Shown piece after piece: positions 52,342 through 61,562 of a DNA stretch of 64,000 nt. A program made the translations under genes and the position numbers. Each line of letters opens with the position of its first letter. The first letter of the stretch is position 1. A model generated the notes under the pieces. It ran no database searches and had not been told where the DNA came from. It worked only from the letters and a program-made list of their open reading frames with translations. Source of the stretch: Verrucomicrobiales bacterium (lineage in GTDB: Bacteria; Verrucomicrobiota; Verrucomicrobiia; Verrucomicrobiales; DEV007); NCBI GenBank assembly GCA_021648365.1, contig JAKISY010000007.1:1-64000 (forward strand), in the 5' to 3' direction.

Positions 52342-53235
52342 ATGAATAGTTCAAAAACCCGATCCTATCTGATTTCATCCCTATTGATAGCTGCTTTCTG
52401 CGCGACTAGCTCCATCGCTCTAGCTGAAGGGGAGACCTCTACTGAGCCTAATCCTAAACGAGGGGACATCCTACTGCCCGCATCCAGTGGAACCTACGAA
52501 GAAAAAAATCACTTCGCTTACTGGAACTGGGATTTCGAGACCCAAAGACCTGGCAGCTACGAAGTACGCGTAGTTTACACTTCAGTGAGACAGAAAAAAA
52601 TGGGGCTGCAATTCCGCCTAGACGATAGCACCGTGCTGAAAGCCTATGTTTACCGCAGCCGTAAACCTGACGCAGCTGACGAATACGTTCTCGGCCGCGC
52701 GCAGATCCCCACCAAAGGCAAGCACCACATCGCCCTGCTGACCGCTGACAAATCAAAGCTCCCTCCCTTTTCCATTAAAGCCATCAGACTGGTACCAGTG
52801 CAAGAGAGTGAAACCCAACTCGGCCAAGGCCTCGACGGCACGATTGAGCTACACGCTGGTGATGCCACCACTCACTCCGAAAAAATGCAATACGAGTCCA
52901 AACCAGAAAAAAAATGTCTTGGTTACTGGGTTCACAAAGAAGACTGGGCTGAGTGGGACTTTCATATTTCCATGCCTGGAAAATTCAAAGTCACCCTCGA
53001 ATATGGCTGTGGCGACAAAAGCGGTGGCAGCGAAGTGGCTCTGCTGGCGAGTAATCAACAAGTATTGAAATTTAAAGTCAAAGAAACGGGAGGTTTCCAA
53101 AATTGGCAGTCGATCGAGTTAGGCACCATCGAACTAGACAGTGAAGGAGCCCACCAAGTAGTGGTGCAGCCACTCAGCAAACCTGGCGCAGCCGTGATGG
53201 ATGTGCGCAAAATCACCCTCACTCCGCTCAAATAA
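52342..53235 (+). CDS. Secreted protein with two CBM6-like domains
   Basis: About 297 residues from ATG 52342, where a signal peptide begins (YLISSLLIAAFCATSSIALAEG). Two beta-sandwich halves of similar layout follow: residues about 40-150 (FAYWNWDFETQRPGSYEVRVVY ... KGKHHIALLTADKSKLPPFSIKAIRLVP) and about 165-297 (WAEWDFHISMPGKFKVTLEYGCGD ... ELGTIELDSEGAHQVVVQPL ... VMDVRKITLTPL). The order PGSYEV / G-x-H / IRLVP resembles carbohydrate-binding modules attached to glycosidases and sulfatases. No enzyme domain is present. Confidence 0.7.
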   Translation: MNSSKTRSYLISSLLIAAFCATSSIALAEGETSTEPNPKRGDILLPASSGTYEEKNHFAYWNWDFETQRPGSYEVRVVYTSVRQKKMGLQFRLDDSTVLKAYVYRSRKPDAADEYVLGRAQIPTKGKHHIALLTADKSKLPPFSIKAIRLVPVQESETQLGQGLDGTIELHAGDATTHSEKMQYESKPEKKCLGYWVHKEDWAEWDFHISMPGKFKVTLEYGCGDKSGGSEVALLASNQQVLKFKVKETGGFQNWQSIELGTIELDSEGAHQVVVQPLSKPGAAVMDVRKITLTPLK

Positions 53236-53255
53236 ATATCCACTCGCCCTTTTTT

Positions 53256-53636
53256 ATGTCCGAAAAAAAAGAAACCGTCGTTGTTCTTGGTGCTAGTGAC
53301 AAGACCGAGCGTTACTCTAACCAAGCCCAGCGCCTGTTATCGGAATATGGACATGAGGTCATTCCCGTGCATCCAGCTCTAAAAAAGATTGAAGGCTTGG
53401 TCGTCGTCCCCAATCTCGCCGCGATCTCTAACGATACCAAAATCGACACCCTGACCCTCTACGTATCTGCTGCCATTTCTGCGAATTTATCCGCTCCCAT
53501 CATCCAACTCCATCCTGGTCGCGTGATATTCAATCCCGGCACGGAAAACCCTGAATTGATGCAATCCCTTCTAGCTGAAGGCATCCCTTGCGAAGAAGCC
53601 TGCACCCTTGTTTTGCTACGCACAGGTCAATTTTAG
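53256..53636 (+). CDS. CoA-binding protein, YccU-like
   Basis: 126 residues, a single CoA-binding Rossmann domain: VVVLGASDKTERYSNQAQRLLSEYGHEVIPVHP, then IDTLTLYVSA and the end with IQLHPGRVIFNPGTENPELMQSL. The family is widespread and its role unclear. It shares its stop with the convergent membrane gene (TTAG at 53633-53636). Confidence 0.85.
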   Translation: MSEKKETVVVLGASDKTERYSNQAQRLLSEYGHEVIPVHPALKKIEGLVVVPNLAAISNDTKIDTLTLYVSAAISANLSAPIIQLHPGRVIFNPGTENPELMQSLLAEGIPCEEACTLVLLRTGQF

Positions 53637-54013
53637 TCTCTGCCAAAGCAGGTTTTCACCTCTGGCTTCAGCCAAAAAATCAGCAAAGGGATAGAAAAAA
53701 CGATCGTGCAGCCTGTCATGCCGATGCAAATCATCACCAAGTGATAGACCCACACCCAAGGTTTTTTGGGTAAGAAAAATCCAAAGGCTACTGGAGCAAA
53801 TAACAGCAATCCCATTGCCAAATAGATACCCCCTATCAATTCCGGCGGCAGTCCATCTAGGTCTTCCGCCTCCAAGGGCGCCAACATCAAAACTGCGCCT
53901 AAGCCGGCAACTGCTAGAAAGAGGAAGCCAAGAAAAGCCAAATACACTTTATACCAGATCAGTACAACGGGTTTTGCAGCGTTGCTTGGTTGAATTCTTG
54001 GAGGAGGTTCCAT
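53633..54013 (-). CDS. Small membrane protein of unknown function
   Basis: 126 residues with about three or four hydrophobic helices (VLIWYKVYLAFLGFLFLAVAGLGAVLML, IYLAMGLLLFAPVAFGFFL, VYHLVMICIGMTGCTIVFSIPLLIFWL). Nothing identifies a function. Convergent with the CoA-binding gene. Confidence 0.6.
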   Translation of the reverse strand: MEPPPRIQPSNAAKPVVLIWYKVYLAFLGFLFLAVAGLGAVLMLAPLEAEDLDGLPPELIGGIYLAMGLLLFAPVAFGFFLPKKPWVWVYHLVMICIGMTGCTIVFSIPLLIFWLKPEVKTCFGRD

Positions 54014-54150
54014 ACTAAAAACTTAGCTACATTTCTCTTCGAGAGTCAAGTTCATCCTAATAGCTTACGCCTTTCCTCGACCACCTCAATGCAATCATTC
54101 TAAAGAAGCCAGTTGCGGTACGCTGCATTTTCCGTCTATTGGCGCATAAT

Positions 54151-55236
54151 ATGAGTTCTTCTTTTGGCAAACTTTTTCGTATCTCTACCTGGGGTGAATC
54201 CCACGGCGGAGGAGTCGGCGTGGTCATCGATGGCTGCCCGCCCAATATCGAAATCAGCGAAGCTGACATCCAGATCGACTTGGATCGCCGCAAGCCAGGT
54301 CAATCGGAAATCGTCACCCCGCGCGATGAAGCCGACCAATGCGAAATTTTATCAGGAGTGTTCGAAGGCAAAACCCTTGGCACTCCCATCGCTATTCTGG
54401 TGCGCAATAAAGATGCTCGTCCTGAAGCTTATGGCGAAATGAAGGACAAGTTCCGCCCATCGCACGCCGACTACACCTACCAAGCCAAATATGGTATCCG
54501 CAATTGGCAAGGTGGCGGACGCGCTTCCGCGAGAGAAACCATCGGCAGAGTAGCTGCCGCTAGCGTTGCTAAAAAAGTTTTGCAAGGCAAATTCGCAAGC
54601 AAGTTGGAAATCATCGCGTGGGTCAAATCCGTGCGCGACATCGTCGCCGATGTCGACCCCGACCAGGTCCAATTTGGAACCATCGAGTCCAACATCGTCC
54701 GCACCGGCGATCCGCAAGCCGTCGAACCCATGATAGACTTGATCAAAACCATGCGCGCCGAAGGCAACTCCGTCGGCGGAGTGGTCGAGTGCGTGGTGCG
54801 ACAAATGCCCGTCGGACTCGGAGAACCGGTATTCGACAAACTCGAAGCCGACCTCGCCAAAGCCATGCTCAGTCTCCCCGCCTGCAAGGGCTTCGAAGTC
54901 GGCTCGGGTTTTGCCGGCACCCAAATGACTGGCAGCGAACACAACGACCCCTTTTACATGGAAAATGATCGTGTTCGCACCAGCAGCAATCGCTCTGGTG
55001 GCATCCAAGGCGGCATCTCCAACGGAGAAAACCTAGTCTTCCGCTTAGCTTTCAAACCCACCGCCACCATCATGAGCTCCCAAGCAACCGTCTCCTCAGA
55101 CGGACAAGACACCGAGCTCACCGGCCGCGGCCGCCACGATCCCTGTGTGCTGCCACGTGCCGTCCCTATGGTCGAAGCCATGGCAGCCCTAGTGCTCTGC
55201 GATCACGCTTTGCGCCAGGCCGCACAGAACGGCTGA
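54151..55236 (+). CDS. aroC: Chorismate synthase
   Basis: About 361 residues from ATG 54151. Signatures SFGKLFRISTWGESHGGGVGVVIDGCPPNIEI at the start, YTYQAKYGIRNWQGGGRASARETIGRVAA in the middle, and SNRSGGIQGGISNGENLVFRLAFKPTATI near the end. It forms chorismate with reduced flavin, the branch point to aromatic amino acids and hence to TrpC in this window. Two codons precede the chosen ATG in another in-frame start at 54139, which is less likely. Confidence 0.97.
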   Translation: MSSSFGKLFRISTWGESHGGGVGVVIDGCPPNIEISEADIQIDLDRRKPGQSEIVTPRDEADQCEILSGVFEGKTLGTPIAILVRNKDARPEAYGEMKDKFRPSHADYTYQAKYGIRNWQGGGRASARETIGRVAAASVAKKVLQGKFASKLEIIAWVKSVRDIVADVDPDQVQFGTIESNIVRTGDPQAVEPMIDLIKTMRAEGNSVGGVVECVVRQMPVGLGEPVFDKLEADLAKAMLSLPACKGFEVGSGFAGTQMTGSEHNDPFYMENDRVRTSSNRSGGIQGGISNGENLVFRLAFKPTATIMSSQATVSSDGQDTELTGRGRHDPCVLPRAVPMVEAMAALVLCDHALRQAAQNG

Positions 55237-55289
55237 TTTCAGACTGACATCGGCAGCTATTTCCTTTATTGCTAAGAACTCATTTTTTT

Positions 55290-56171
55290 ATGCCCTTTCT
55301 ATTTGCGCTACTTTTCATCCTACTCATCGCCGGCTTTGCACGTCAGGCCTGGCATCACGGCGTGCTCACCCAATACTGGGGCATTTGCGGCTTAGCAGGT
55401 GGTATCGCAGCTGGTTATCTTTTTTTTCAAAACTCCGCCATCATCCTAGAGCGCATGGCTCCAGACTTACACCTCCCCTTGATACCCAATGTGATCGTTA
55501 GTGCTGTTATAGGTTTGCTGGTCTATTTTGTTTTGCGTCACTATGTCAAATCCTTCCTCTCCAGCCTATTCGGAGAAGAAACGTGGCTCAGCGGATGGAC
55601 CGAAGGCTTCCGCGGTGCTTTTTTGAGCCTGCTACCAGGCATCATCACCGTCGCCATCCTTGCTTCAGGTATCCGCCTCAGTGGCACCCTATTAGAACTG
55701 CGCCACCTCGAGAACATCTGCCGTCCCGCAGCCAATTTTACTACCAAACAATACCCACACTGGCCAGCTTTTGCCAAGTGGCGTGACGCAGTTGAAAAAA
55801 TCCCCTTTTTGACCACCGCTCTCGACCCCGTCGATCCAGTCAGCCGAATCAAAGAACGCCTCATCGTAGATTTACTCGTCGCTAGCAAAAATCCAAAGCT
55901 CGTGGACTATCTACGAGCCTCTGATCCAAGCAGTGCTATTTTTAAATCCAAAAGTATGCAGACTTTGTTGGCAACAGAAGAAATCACCCGCTTGTCGCAA
56001 AAATTTCAACACGTCACCTTGATCCTACACCCACTGGTGAAAACAGCAGCAGCAGATCCACAAAATCACGATCCTTTAACCGATCTACAATTGCAGCCAC
56101 TGATAGATGAATTTATGCTCTCACCCGAGCGACAACAAACGATCAAAAATCAAACCGTCGTCAGCAGATAA
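55290..56171 (+). CDS. CvpA-like membrane protein
   Basis: About 293 residues from ATG 55290 (a TTG at 55269 is in frame). Four hydrophobic helices in the first 140 residues (FLFALLFILLIAGFARQAW, YWGICGLAGGIAAGYLFF, LIPNVIVSAVIGLLVYFVLRHYV, GAFLSLLPGIITVAILASG), with a helical, partly charged periplasmic or cytoplasmic C-terminal half. The layout is that of the CvpA family of colicin V production proteins, but the match is weak. It lies between aroC and gatB on the same strand and may be co-transcribed. Confidence 0.55.
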   Translation: MPFLFALLFILLIAGFARQAWHHGVLTQYWGICGLAGGIAAGYLFFQNSAIILERMAPDLHLPLIPNVIVSAVIGLLVYFVLRHYVKSFLSSLFGEETWLSGWTEGFRGAFLSLLPGIITVAILASGIRLSGTLLELRHLENICRPAANFTTKQYPHWPAFAKWRDAVEKIPFLTTALDPVDPVSRIKERLIVDLLVASKNPKLVDYLRASDPSSAIFKSKSMQTLLATEEITRLSQKFQHVTLILHPLVKTAAADPQNHDPLTDLQLQPLIDEFMLSPERQQTIKNQTVVSR

Positions 56172-56205
56172 ATTGCCACCGGCTAATCACTAACTTGCAT
56201 TTTTC

Positions 56206-57678
56206 ATGAGCACCGCCACCAACAAACCATACCTCATATCCATCGGACTCGAAGTCCACGTCCAGCTCAATACACAGAGTAAAATGTTCTGCTCATGCCC
56301 CGCCCGCTATGGGGATGAACCCAATACCCTCACCTGCCCCGTCTGCCTCGGATTACCAGGCGCCATGCCCGTGCTCAACCTTGGCGCCATCAAACGCACC
56401 ATCCGCTCCGGACTGATGCTTGGATGCGAAACGCCACCCATCGTCAAATGGGATCGCAAAAGCTACTTTTACCCCGACATGCCTAAAAACTACCAGATCA
56501 CACAGTTTGATCTACCCCTGTGTGAAGGTGGCGGAGTGCCCTTATACGATCTCGCCTACCCCAAAGAAGTTCAAAAAAATATCCCCTGCCCAGGCAAAGT
56601 GATAGCGCTCACCCGTATCCACCTCGAAGAAGACGTTGCCAAATCCACCCATCATTCCGCTTATTCAACCATCGACTTCAACCGCGCTGGTACCCCCCTA
56701 ATGGAGATCGTTTCAGAGCCCGACATCACCACTCCCGATGAAGCCTTTGCTTACCTCAACTCGCTACGCCAAATTCTCGTCTATGCCGGAGTCTCCGATG
56801 CTGATATGGAAAAAGGCCAAATGCGCTGTGATGTCAACGTCTCTCTCCGCCCCGAAGGTCAACAAGAACTAGGCTCCAAAGTCGAGCTCAAGAATCTCAA
56901 TTCCATGTCAGCAGTGAGGCGCTCCCTCTACTACGAAATCGAACGCCAAGGCGAAGCTCTCGACAAGCAAGAAACCATCGTGCAATCCACTCGACGTTGG
57001 GATGACGCCATAGGAGAAACTCGTCTCATGCGCACAAAAGAAGATGCTCATGATTACCGTTACCTTCCCGATCCCGACCTACTACCGCTACACACTTCGG
57101 ACCTCGTAGCAGAAGCCAGCCAGGATTTACCCGAATTACCTCACCAGAAAGTCGCGCGATTCGAACAAGATTACGGCATCACCCACTACGACGCCTCCGT
57201 ACTCGCCTCCAGTCAAAACCTAGCGGACTATTATGAACAAGCTGCTGCAGGCGCTTCTTCTGCCAAAAAAGTCGCCAACTGGGTGATCAACAACCTGCTC
57301 GCAGTTCTCAACGAACGAGCAATACAAATCTCCGACTGCCCACTCAGCGCAGACAAACTTCGAGAACTGGTCGATCTGGTTGAAGCCGGACAAGTATCCA
57401 ATACCCAAGCCAAAGAAGTTTTTGCCCTGCTACTCGATGCACCCGATAAAAGCCCCGCGCAAATCGCCAAAGAAAAAGGATTCGAACCCGCCGACTCCAG
57501 CGAAGTGGCTGCCTTCATCGACCAAGCTATCGCCGCCAATCCTGGTCCCGCTGGAGAAGTCACTGATGGCAACGATAAAGCCATCAACTTCTTAACTGGA
57601 CAGGTCATGAAATTGTCGCGCGGCAAGGCAAACCCCAAGCAAGTCAGCGAAGGCATCATTGCCCGCCTGCGATCTTAA
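56206..57678 (+). CDS. gatB: Aspartyl/glutamyl-tRNA amidotransferase subunit B
   Basis: 490 residues, family length. ISIGLEVHVQLNTQSKMFCSCPARYGDEPNTLTCPVCLGLPGAMPVLN opens it; the kinase-like core has FYPDMPKNYQITQFDLPL, LEEDVAKSTH and DFNRAGTPLMEIVSEPDI; and the tail domain (about 350-490) is the YqeY-like region. It turns Glu-tRNA(Gln) or Asp-tRNA(Asn) into the amide form with GatA and GatC, which are not in the window. Confidence 0.97.
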   Translation: MSTATNKPYLISIGLEVHVQLNTQSKMFCSCPARYGDEPNTLTCPVCLGLPGAMPVLNLGAIKRTIRSGLMLGCETPPIVKWDRKSYFYPDMPKNYQITQFDLPLCEGGGVPLYDLAYPKEVQKNIPCPGKVIALTRIHLEEDVAKSTHHSAYSTIDFNRAGTPLMEIVSEPDITTPDEAFAYLNSLRQILVYAGVSDADMEKGQMRCDVNVSLRPEGQQELGSKVELKNLNSMSAVRRSLYYEIERQGEALDKQETIVQSTRRWDDAIGETRLMRTKEDAHDYRYLPDPDLLPLHTSDLVAEASQDLPELPHQKVARFEQDYGITHYDASVLASSQNLADYYEQAAAGASSAKKVANWVINNLLAVLNERAIQISDCPLSADKLRELVDLVEAGQVSNTQAKEVFALLLDAPDKSPAQIAKEKGFEPADSSEVAAFIDQAIAANPGPAGEVTDGNDKAINFLTGQVMKLSRGKANPKQVSEGIIARLRS

Positions 57679-57789
57679 GCGAGCCAGCTTAGAAATAACC
57701 CACGGCGCTCACCAAATATTCAACCTACAAGACGGAGCCATATTCTTGTCCTCGATAGCTGACAACAACTCTTCTCTGTTCTCCTACGT

Positions 57790-58851
57790 TCAGCCTTCCC
57801 CACTACCCCCAATCACATTCGATCTCAAATCTCGTAACACTCGCAACTCACCCCACTGCGCACCCCGCATCCTACGACCACCATCCTTTCTCTTAGCTCC
57901 AAAGTCAGCCCTCTTATCTTCAAAAAACTCATCCACAAAACGCTGACTCCCCAACACCGCCCCATCGCTAAAATAACGCACTCGACAACGCAACGCCACC
58001 GCCACCGGCAAACGTCCTCCAACTTCCAACACCTCCGCGATCTCCGCCTGACTGAAACCACCCTTCCGCTTCACATGACCATCGACACTCTGGCCCGCCT
58101 CCACCTCTTCTCCCTTCACATACAGTAGGCAACGATACTCCGCCACCACTGTCCGCCAAGCCACTCGCTGACGTCCCGTCACCGCAAAACTCAGTCCTTG
58201 ACGCGCCGCACGACTCCCCGCCACCGCAGACGCATACGAACACCAGCGATATCCCTCTGGCGTTTGTGCCAGCCCCGCACGAATCGGATTCAGGTCAATG
58301 TATGCAGCCACCATCCTTAACGCCTCGCTGCTATCCCCATCATCCGCCCCTTGTAATAAAACACTGCGAAAACGCCCCTCCCACAAAGTCCCGTTACGCC
58401 CATGCGTCTTGTTATAAGCCAGTGTCATTTTTAGCTTCAGTTCCTTCATGAACATAGACAAATCAAACAAACGTTCCTTGATCCCCAGTGCCATTTCAGA
58501 CAAGCGACTCTCCGCCCCCATTTCCCTGCATCTCTCCACCTCCTCCATCATCAAGCGCGTCGACCACTCCCCCTTCAACGCCCCGAGCCGCTGCAAGTAA
58601 TCTTCATCCGTCCAGCCCTGAGTCGCCAAATCCCTATCTGGCACCTCCAACAACAAATGGAAGTGATTCCCCATAAAGCACCAAGCCAACGCCCTCAGCC
58701 CAGAGAACTTCAGCTGCTTCAGCAACAACACGCGAAACACCTCCTTCTCATCATCCCCGAACAAGATGTCCCTCCCCGTCGTCCGACTCACCACATGATA
58801 ATAATTTGTCTGCCCCTTCGGCCCCAATAAAAATTCACGTATCTTCCTCAT
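57790..58851 (-). CDS. RAYT-type REP-associated tyrosine transposase
   Basis: About 353 residues from ATG 58851. Y1 transposase fold: NYYHVVSRTTGRDILFGDDEKEVF, the HUH pair in CFMGNHFHLLLEVPDRDL, KMTLAYNKTHGRNGTLWEGRFRSVLL and AAYIDLNPIRAGLAQTPEGYRWCSYA with the nucleophile tyrosine. A C-terminal extension with YFSDGAVLGSQRFVDEFF is typical of the PVC-type members. RAYTs process REP hairpins and spread them. The REP head GTAG lies 11 bases upstream of its start, and five REP units sit elsewhere in the window. G-rich codon use differs from the neighbours, suggesting transfer. Confidence 0.88.
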   Translation of the reverse strand: MRKIREFLLGPKGQTNYYHVVSRTTGRDILFGDDEKEVFRVLLLKQLKFSGLRALAWCFMGNHFHLLLEVPDRDLATQGWTDEDYLQRLGALKGEWSTRLMMEEVERCREMGAESRLSEMALGIKERLFDLSMFMKELKLKMTLAYNKTHGRNGTLWEGRFRSVLLQGADDGDSSEALRMVAAYIDLNPIRAGLAQTPEGYRWCSYASAVAGSRAARQGLSFAVTGRQRVAWRTVVAEYRCLLYVKGEEVEAGQSVDGHVKRKGGFSQAEIAEVLEVGGRLPVAVALRCRVRYFSDGAVLGSQRFVDEFFEDKRADFGAKRKDGGRRMRGAQWGELRVLRDLRSNVIGGSGEG

Positions 58852-58855
58852 AATT

Positions 58856-58867
58856 CCCACACTACGC
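58856..58867 (-). repeat. REP head remnant upstream of the RAYT gene
   Basis: On the minus strand this reads GCGTAGTGTGGG, the same 12 bases as the head of REP unit 3 at 31025-31034. The hairpin part does not follow. RAYT genes are commonly flanked by their own REP, so this may be the remains of one. Confidence 0.55.
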
Positions 58868-58965
58868 ACCCACACCCACAACGTCAATGCATTTTCCACA
58901 TAGGGTCTGACCGTTCAATATATATAAAAGTTTGACAGCGGTGGCAAGTGCCTCCAGATGAATGC

Positions 58966-59718
58966 ATGAAAATTACGCGCTTACTTCCCCTTATCGCCAT
59001 TCTTAGCCTGCATTTACCCGTTTTAGGACAAAGCGATTCGAAAAACATGGCCACCTCTCCTGCACCGCATCCTGGCAAAGAAGCCTCACATGCAAAATTC
59101 AACGAAGTTTCTAAACAAGGAAAAGCACAACTAGTCTTTTTAGGTGATTCGATCACCGCTGGTTGGAATGGCAGAGGCAAAAAGGCTTGGGACCAATATT
59201 GGGCTCCTATGCAAGCCGTCAACTTTGGTATCGGCGGAGATCGTACCGAGCATATCCTCTGGCGCTTACAAAATGGTAACTACGACGGCCTTAAACCCAA
59301 GCTCACCGTGCTCATGATCGGCACCAATAATACCGGTCATGAAGGTAGAGCCATGCCAGAGCATGGCGATGCCATCTACAAGAGTAGCGCAGAACAAACG
59401 GCACAGGGTGTTACAGATATTATCAAATTGCTTAAGAAAAAACAGCCGCAAATGAAAATACTTCTGCTGGCTATCTTCCCACGAGGTGCTGACAACAACA
59501 ACAAAATGCGCCAACAAAATCAAGCCGCTAACAAAATCATCGCCAAACTCGATGATGACAAAACAGTCTTTTTCTTAGACATCAATCAAGCTTTCCTTCA
59601 AGCCGACGGCACTCTCTCTAAAGACATCATGCCCGACCTGCTCCACCCCAACGCAGCCGGTTACGAAATCTGGAGCAAAGGTATCATGGACAAAGTCAAG
59701 CAACTGATGGCGGACTGA
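58966..59718 (+). CDS. Secreted SGNH/GDSL hydrolase
   Basis: About 250 residues from ATG 58966 (a GTG at 58948 is in frame). Signal peptide ITRLLPLIAILSLHLPVLGQ. SGNH blocks: catalytic serine in VFLGDSITAGWNG, GIGGDRTEHILWRL, TVLMIGTNNTGHE, and DLLHPNAAGYEIWSKGI with the Asp-x-x-His pair. This is the type close to platelet-activating-factor acetylhydrolase and sugar acetyl esterases found next to sulfatases and glycosidases. Likely de-acylates polysaccharide in the periplasm or outside. Confidence 0.9.
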   Translation: MKITRLLPLIAILSLHLPVLGQSDSKNMATSPAPHPGKEASHAKFNEVSKQGKAQLVFLGDSITAGWNGRGKKAWDQYWAPMQAVNFGIGGDRTEHILWRLQNGNYDGLKPKLTVLMIGTNNTGHEGRAMPEHGDAIYKSSAEQTAQGVTDIIKLLKKKQPQMKILLLAIFPRGADNNNKMRQQNQAANKIIAKLDDDKTVFFLDINQAFLQADGTLSKDIMPDLLHPNAAGYEIWSKGIMDKVKQLMAD

Positions 59719-59732
59719 GCTAATGCCCGCCT

Positions 59733-61459
59733 CTAGTTTGTCCCCATGTTCTCTATCACCTCTTGCTCGGTAAGGGCTCGTTTATAGATCCTAACCTCTC
59801 TCATCTTACCTTTGAAATAGTCGTACTGCCCGAACCCTATCTGCAACGGAGCCGTATTCGTTAAATCATACTGGTCTGGTTCAAATTCCCCTGACGCAGC
59901 TACCTGTTTTCCATCAACAAACAGCTCCAAGCGTCCACCGGATTTCACCGCTGTGATATGACGCCAACCGCTTTTTAATTCACTATCATAGCTGACACAC
60001 TCTCCAGCGCGGAACGAACGCACACGCCCTGAAGGAAAGGTTCCCGAAGATAATCTTCCTTGGAACACCGCCATGCAAAACGCCCGTCGATAAATAACAT
60101 CCTTGGTGAAATCGACTCGTCCAACCGAATTCCAGTTGGCATCGCCGTCATAACGAAAAATCTCAGCCATCGGTAAGGAACCCGCGTAAAGCTTTCCATT
60201 GTAATGATTGGAGCCCATGATTTCCTGTTCTTCCCCAAGGCGACCCGTTGACTGCCAGCCTTGCCTGATGAAAAACGATAAACCTTGCCCTCTGGCCAAG
60301 TACCCGCCATAAGCTTTCCTTGGTGCAAACCCAAGCTGTAAACCTGAGTTCCCGTTTTATCTCCTTTTAAACCAGTCGGAACCCACTTGCTACCATCGTA
60401 ATAGGCTTGCGTACGACTTGCCGTGCCCAGAGAACCAGTGCGTTTCCAGGTCTTGCCATCAAAGACAAAAACCGTGCCTTCATCATAAGCCGTCGCATAG
60501 ATAGATCCATTGTGCACCGCTAAAGCTTCTGTCCATAAACCGTCCGGAGTAGCTAAGGCCTGCCATTTTTTTCCTCCTTAATAGCGAAAAAATCCAGCTT
60601 GATAAAATCCCGTCGTATACAATTCCCCTTTGAAGTTCACCAAACCATTCACTCCACCCAATCCAGGTAGCTGCCCCACTTCCGTCCATTCACCCCCATC
60701 CAAAACAAACACCTTGCCACCGATGTGATGAGACAAAGTAGGTGCTAAACCAGAATAATGCAGCAATACCCGCGATACGCCCACATAGAGCTTCCCATCG
60801 AAAGATGCCATAGAAGTCACCCCATTGCTTTTCCACGGAGCGCCTAGATCTTCCCACTCTCCAGTTTTTTTATAACGATAGACATGACCTTGATCCGTAT
60901 TCGTACGCCCCTCCACCGTTCCCACATACAAGTCTCCCTGATGCACCGCCATACTATGCACAAAAATCGATTTTCCTGGGCGCCCTTCATCCCTCCACTC
61001 TGCCTCCTGTTTACTGTCATCGATCCCAAACTGCAGGTTGCGATAATTCGCCTGACTTCCGGTGACACCAGCGTGATTGACCAAACTCAAATTAAAGCCC
61101 TTACGCGTGACGGGATCGTATTTACTGATCAAGTCCCCAATATTATCATCCATATTTTCCTCGGTAAACACCCACAAAGAGATGGTGAAGTCTCCCGATC
61201 CCAAATTCTGCATCTGGTGATGCGGCACCGAAAGGTAACTGCTGCGCCCGTTAAAAGAAGCCGCCCGCTTTTTATCCCATTCGATGCCATGATTGCTCAG
61301 GTGAATACCCTGCCCCGAATGATCCATCGCATCTCCCTTCAACTTCCAATCAGCGATCAGCGTTTCATCTTGCTTCTGAGCTAGCACCGCAGGCAGCATC
61401 GCAAACATCGTAGCACTCATCAGCCATACCAAAAAAGAAGGGGTTGTTTGTATCATCAC
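59733..61459 (-). pseudogene. Secreted LamG/propeller gene, broken by a stop and a frameshift
   Basis: Three frame segments together give about 570 residues. Order: signal peptide (FLVWLMSATMFAMLPAVLAQ), a first LamG domain (LIADWKLKGDAMDHSGQGIHL ... FTISLWVFTEENMDD), seven repeats of about 50 residues with the pattern x-G-x-L-Y-x-G (QGDLYVG, DGKLYVG, KGELYTTG, NGSIYATA, QGKLMAG, NGKLYAG, QGRLSSG), and a second LamG-like end (GWRHITAVKSGGRLELFVDGKQV). A TAA at 60578-60580 interrupts the third repeat block and a 1-base shift near 60255-60275 follows. Seven units fit a propeller. Either a recent pseudogene or two base errors. Confidence 0.75.
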
Positions 61460-61493
61460 GTCATATTTTCTACGAATTCTAAATCAAAAGCAA

Positions 61494-61528
61494 GCAGGCA
61501 GATTCGCTTTAGTCCGCGCTTTGCCTGC
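61494..61528 (-). terminator. Weak hairpin after the TPR lipoprotein gene
   Basis: GCAGGCA (61494-61500) and TGCCTGC (61522-61528) pair around a 21-base loop, followed on the minus strand by a moderately T-rich stretch. It lies between the TPR lipoprotein gene and the broken LamG gene. Confidence 0.4.
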
Positions 61529-61562
61529 CGCTAAAACCCATACCACATAACTATAAGATCAT

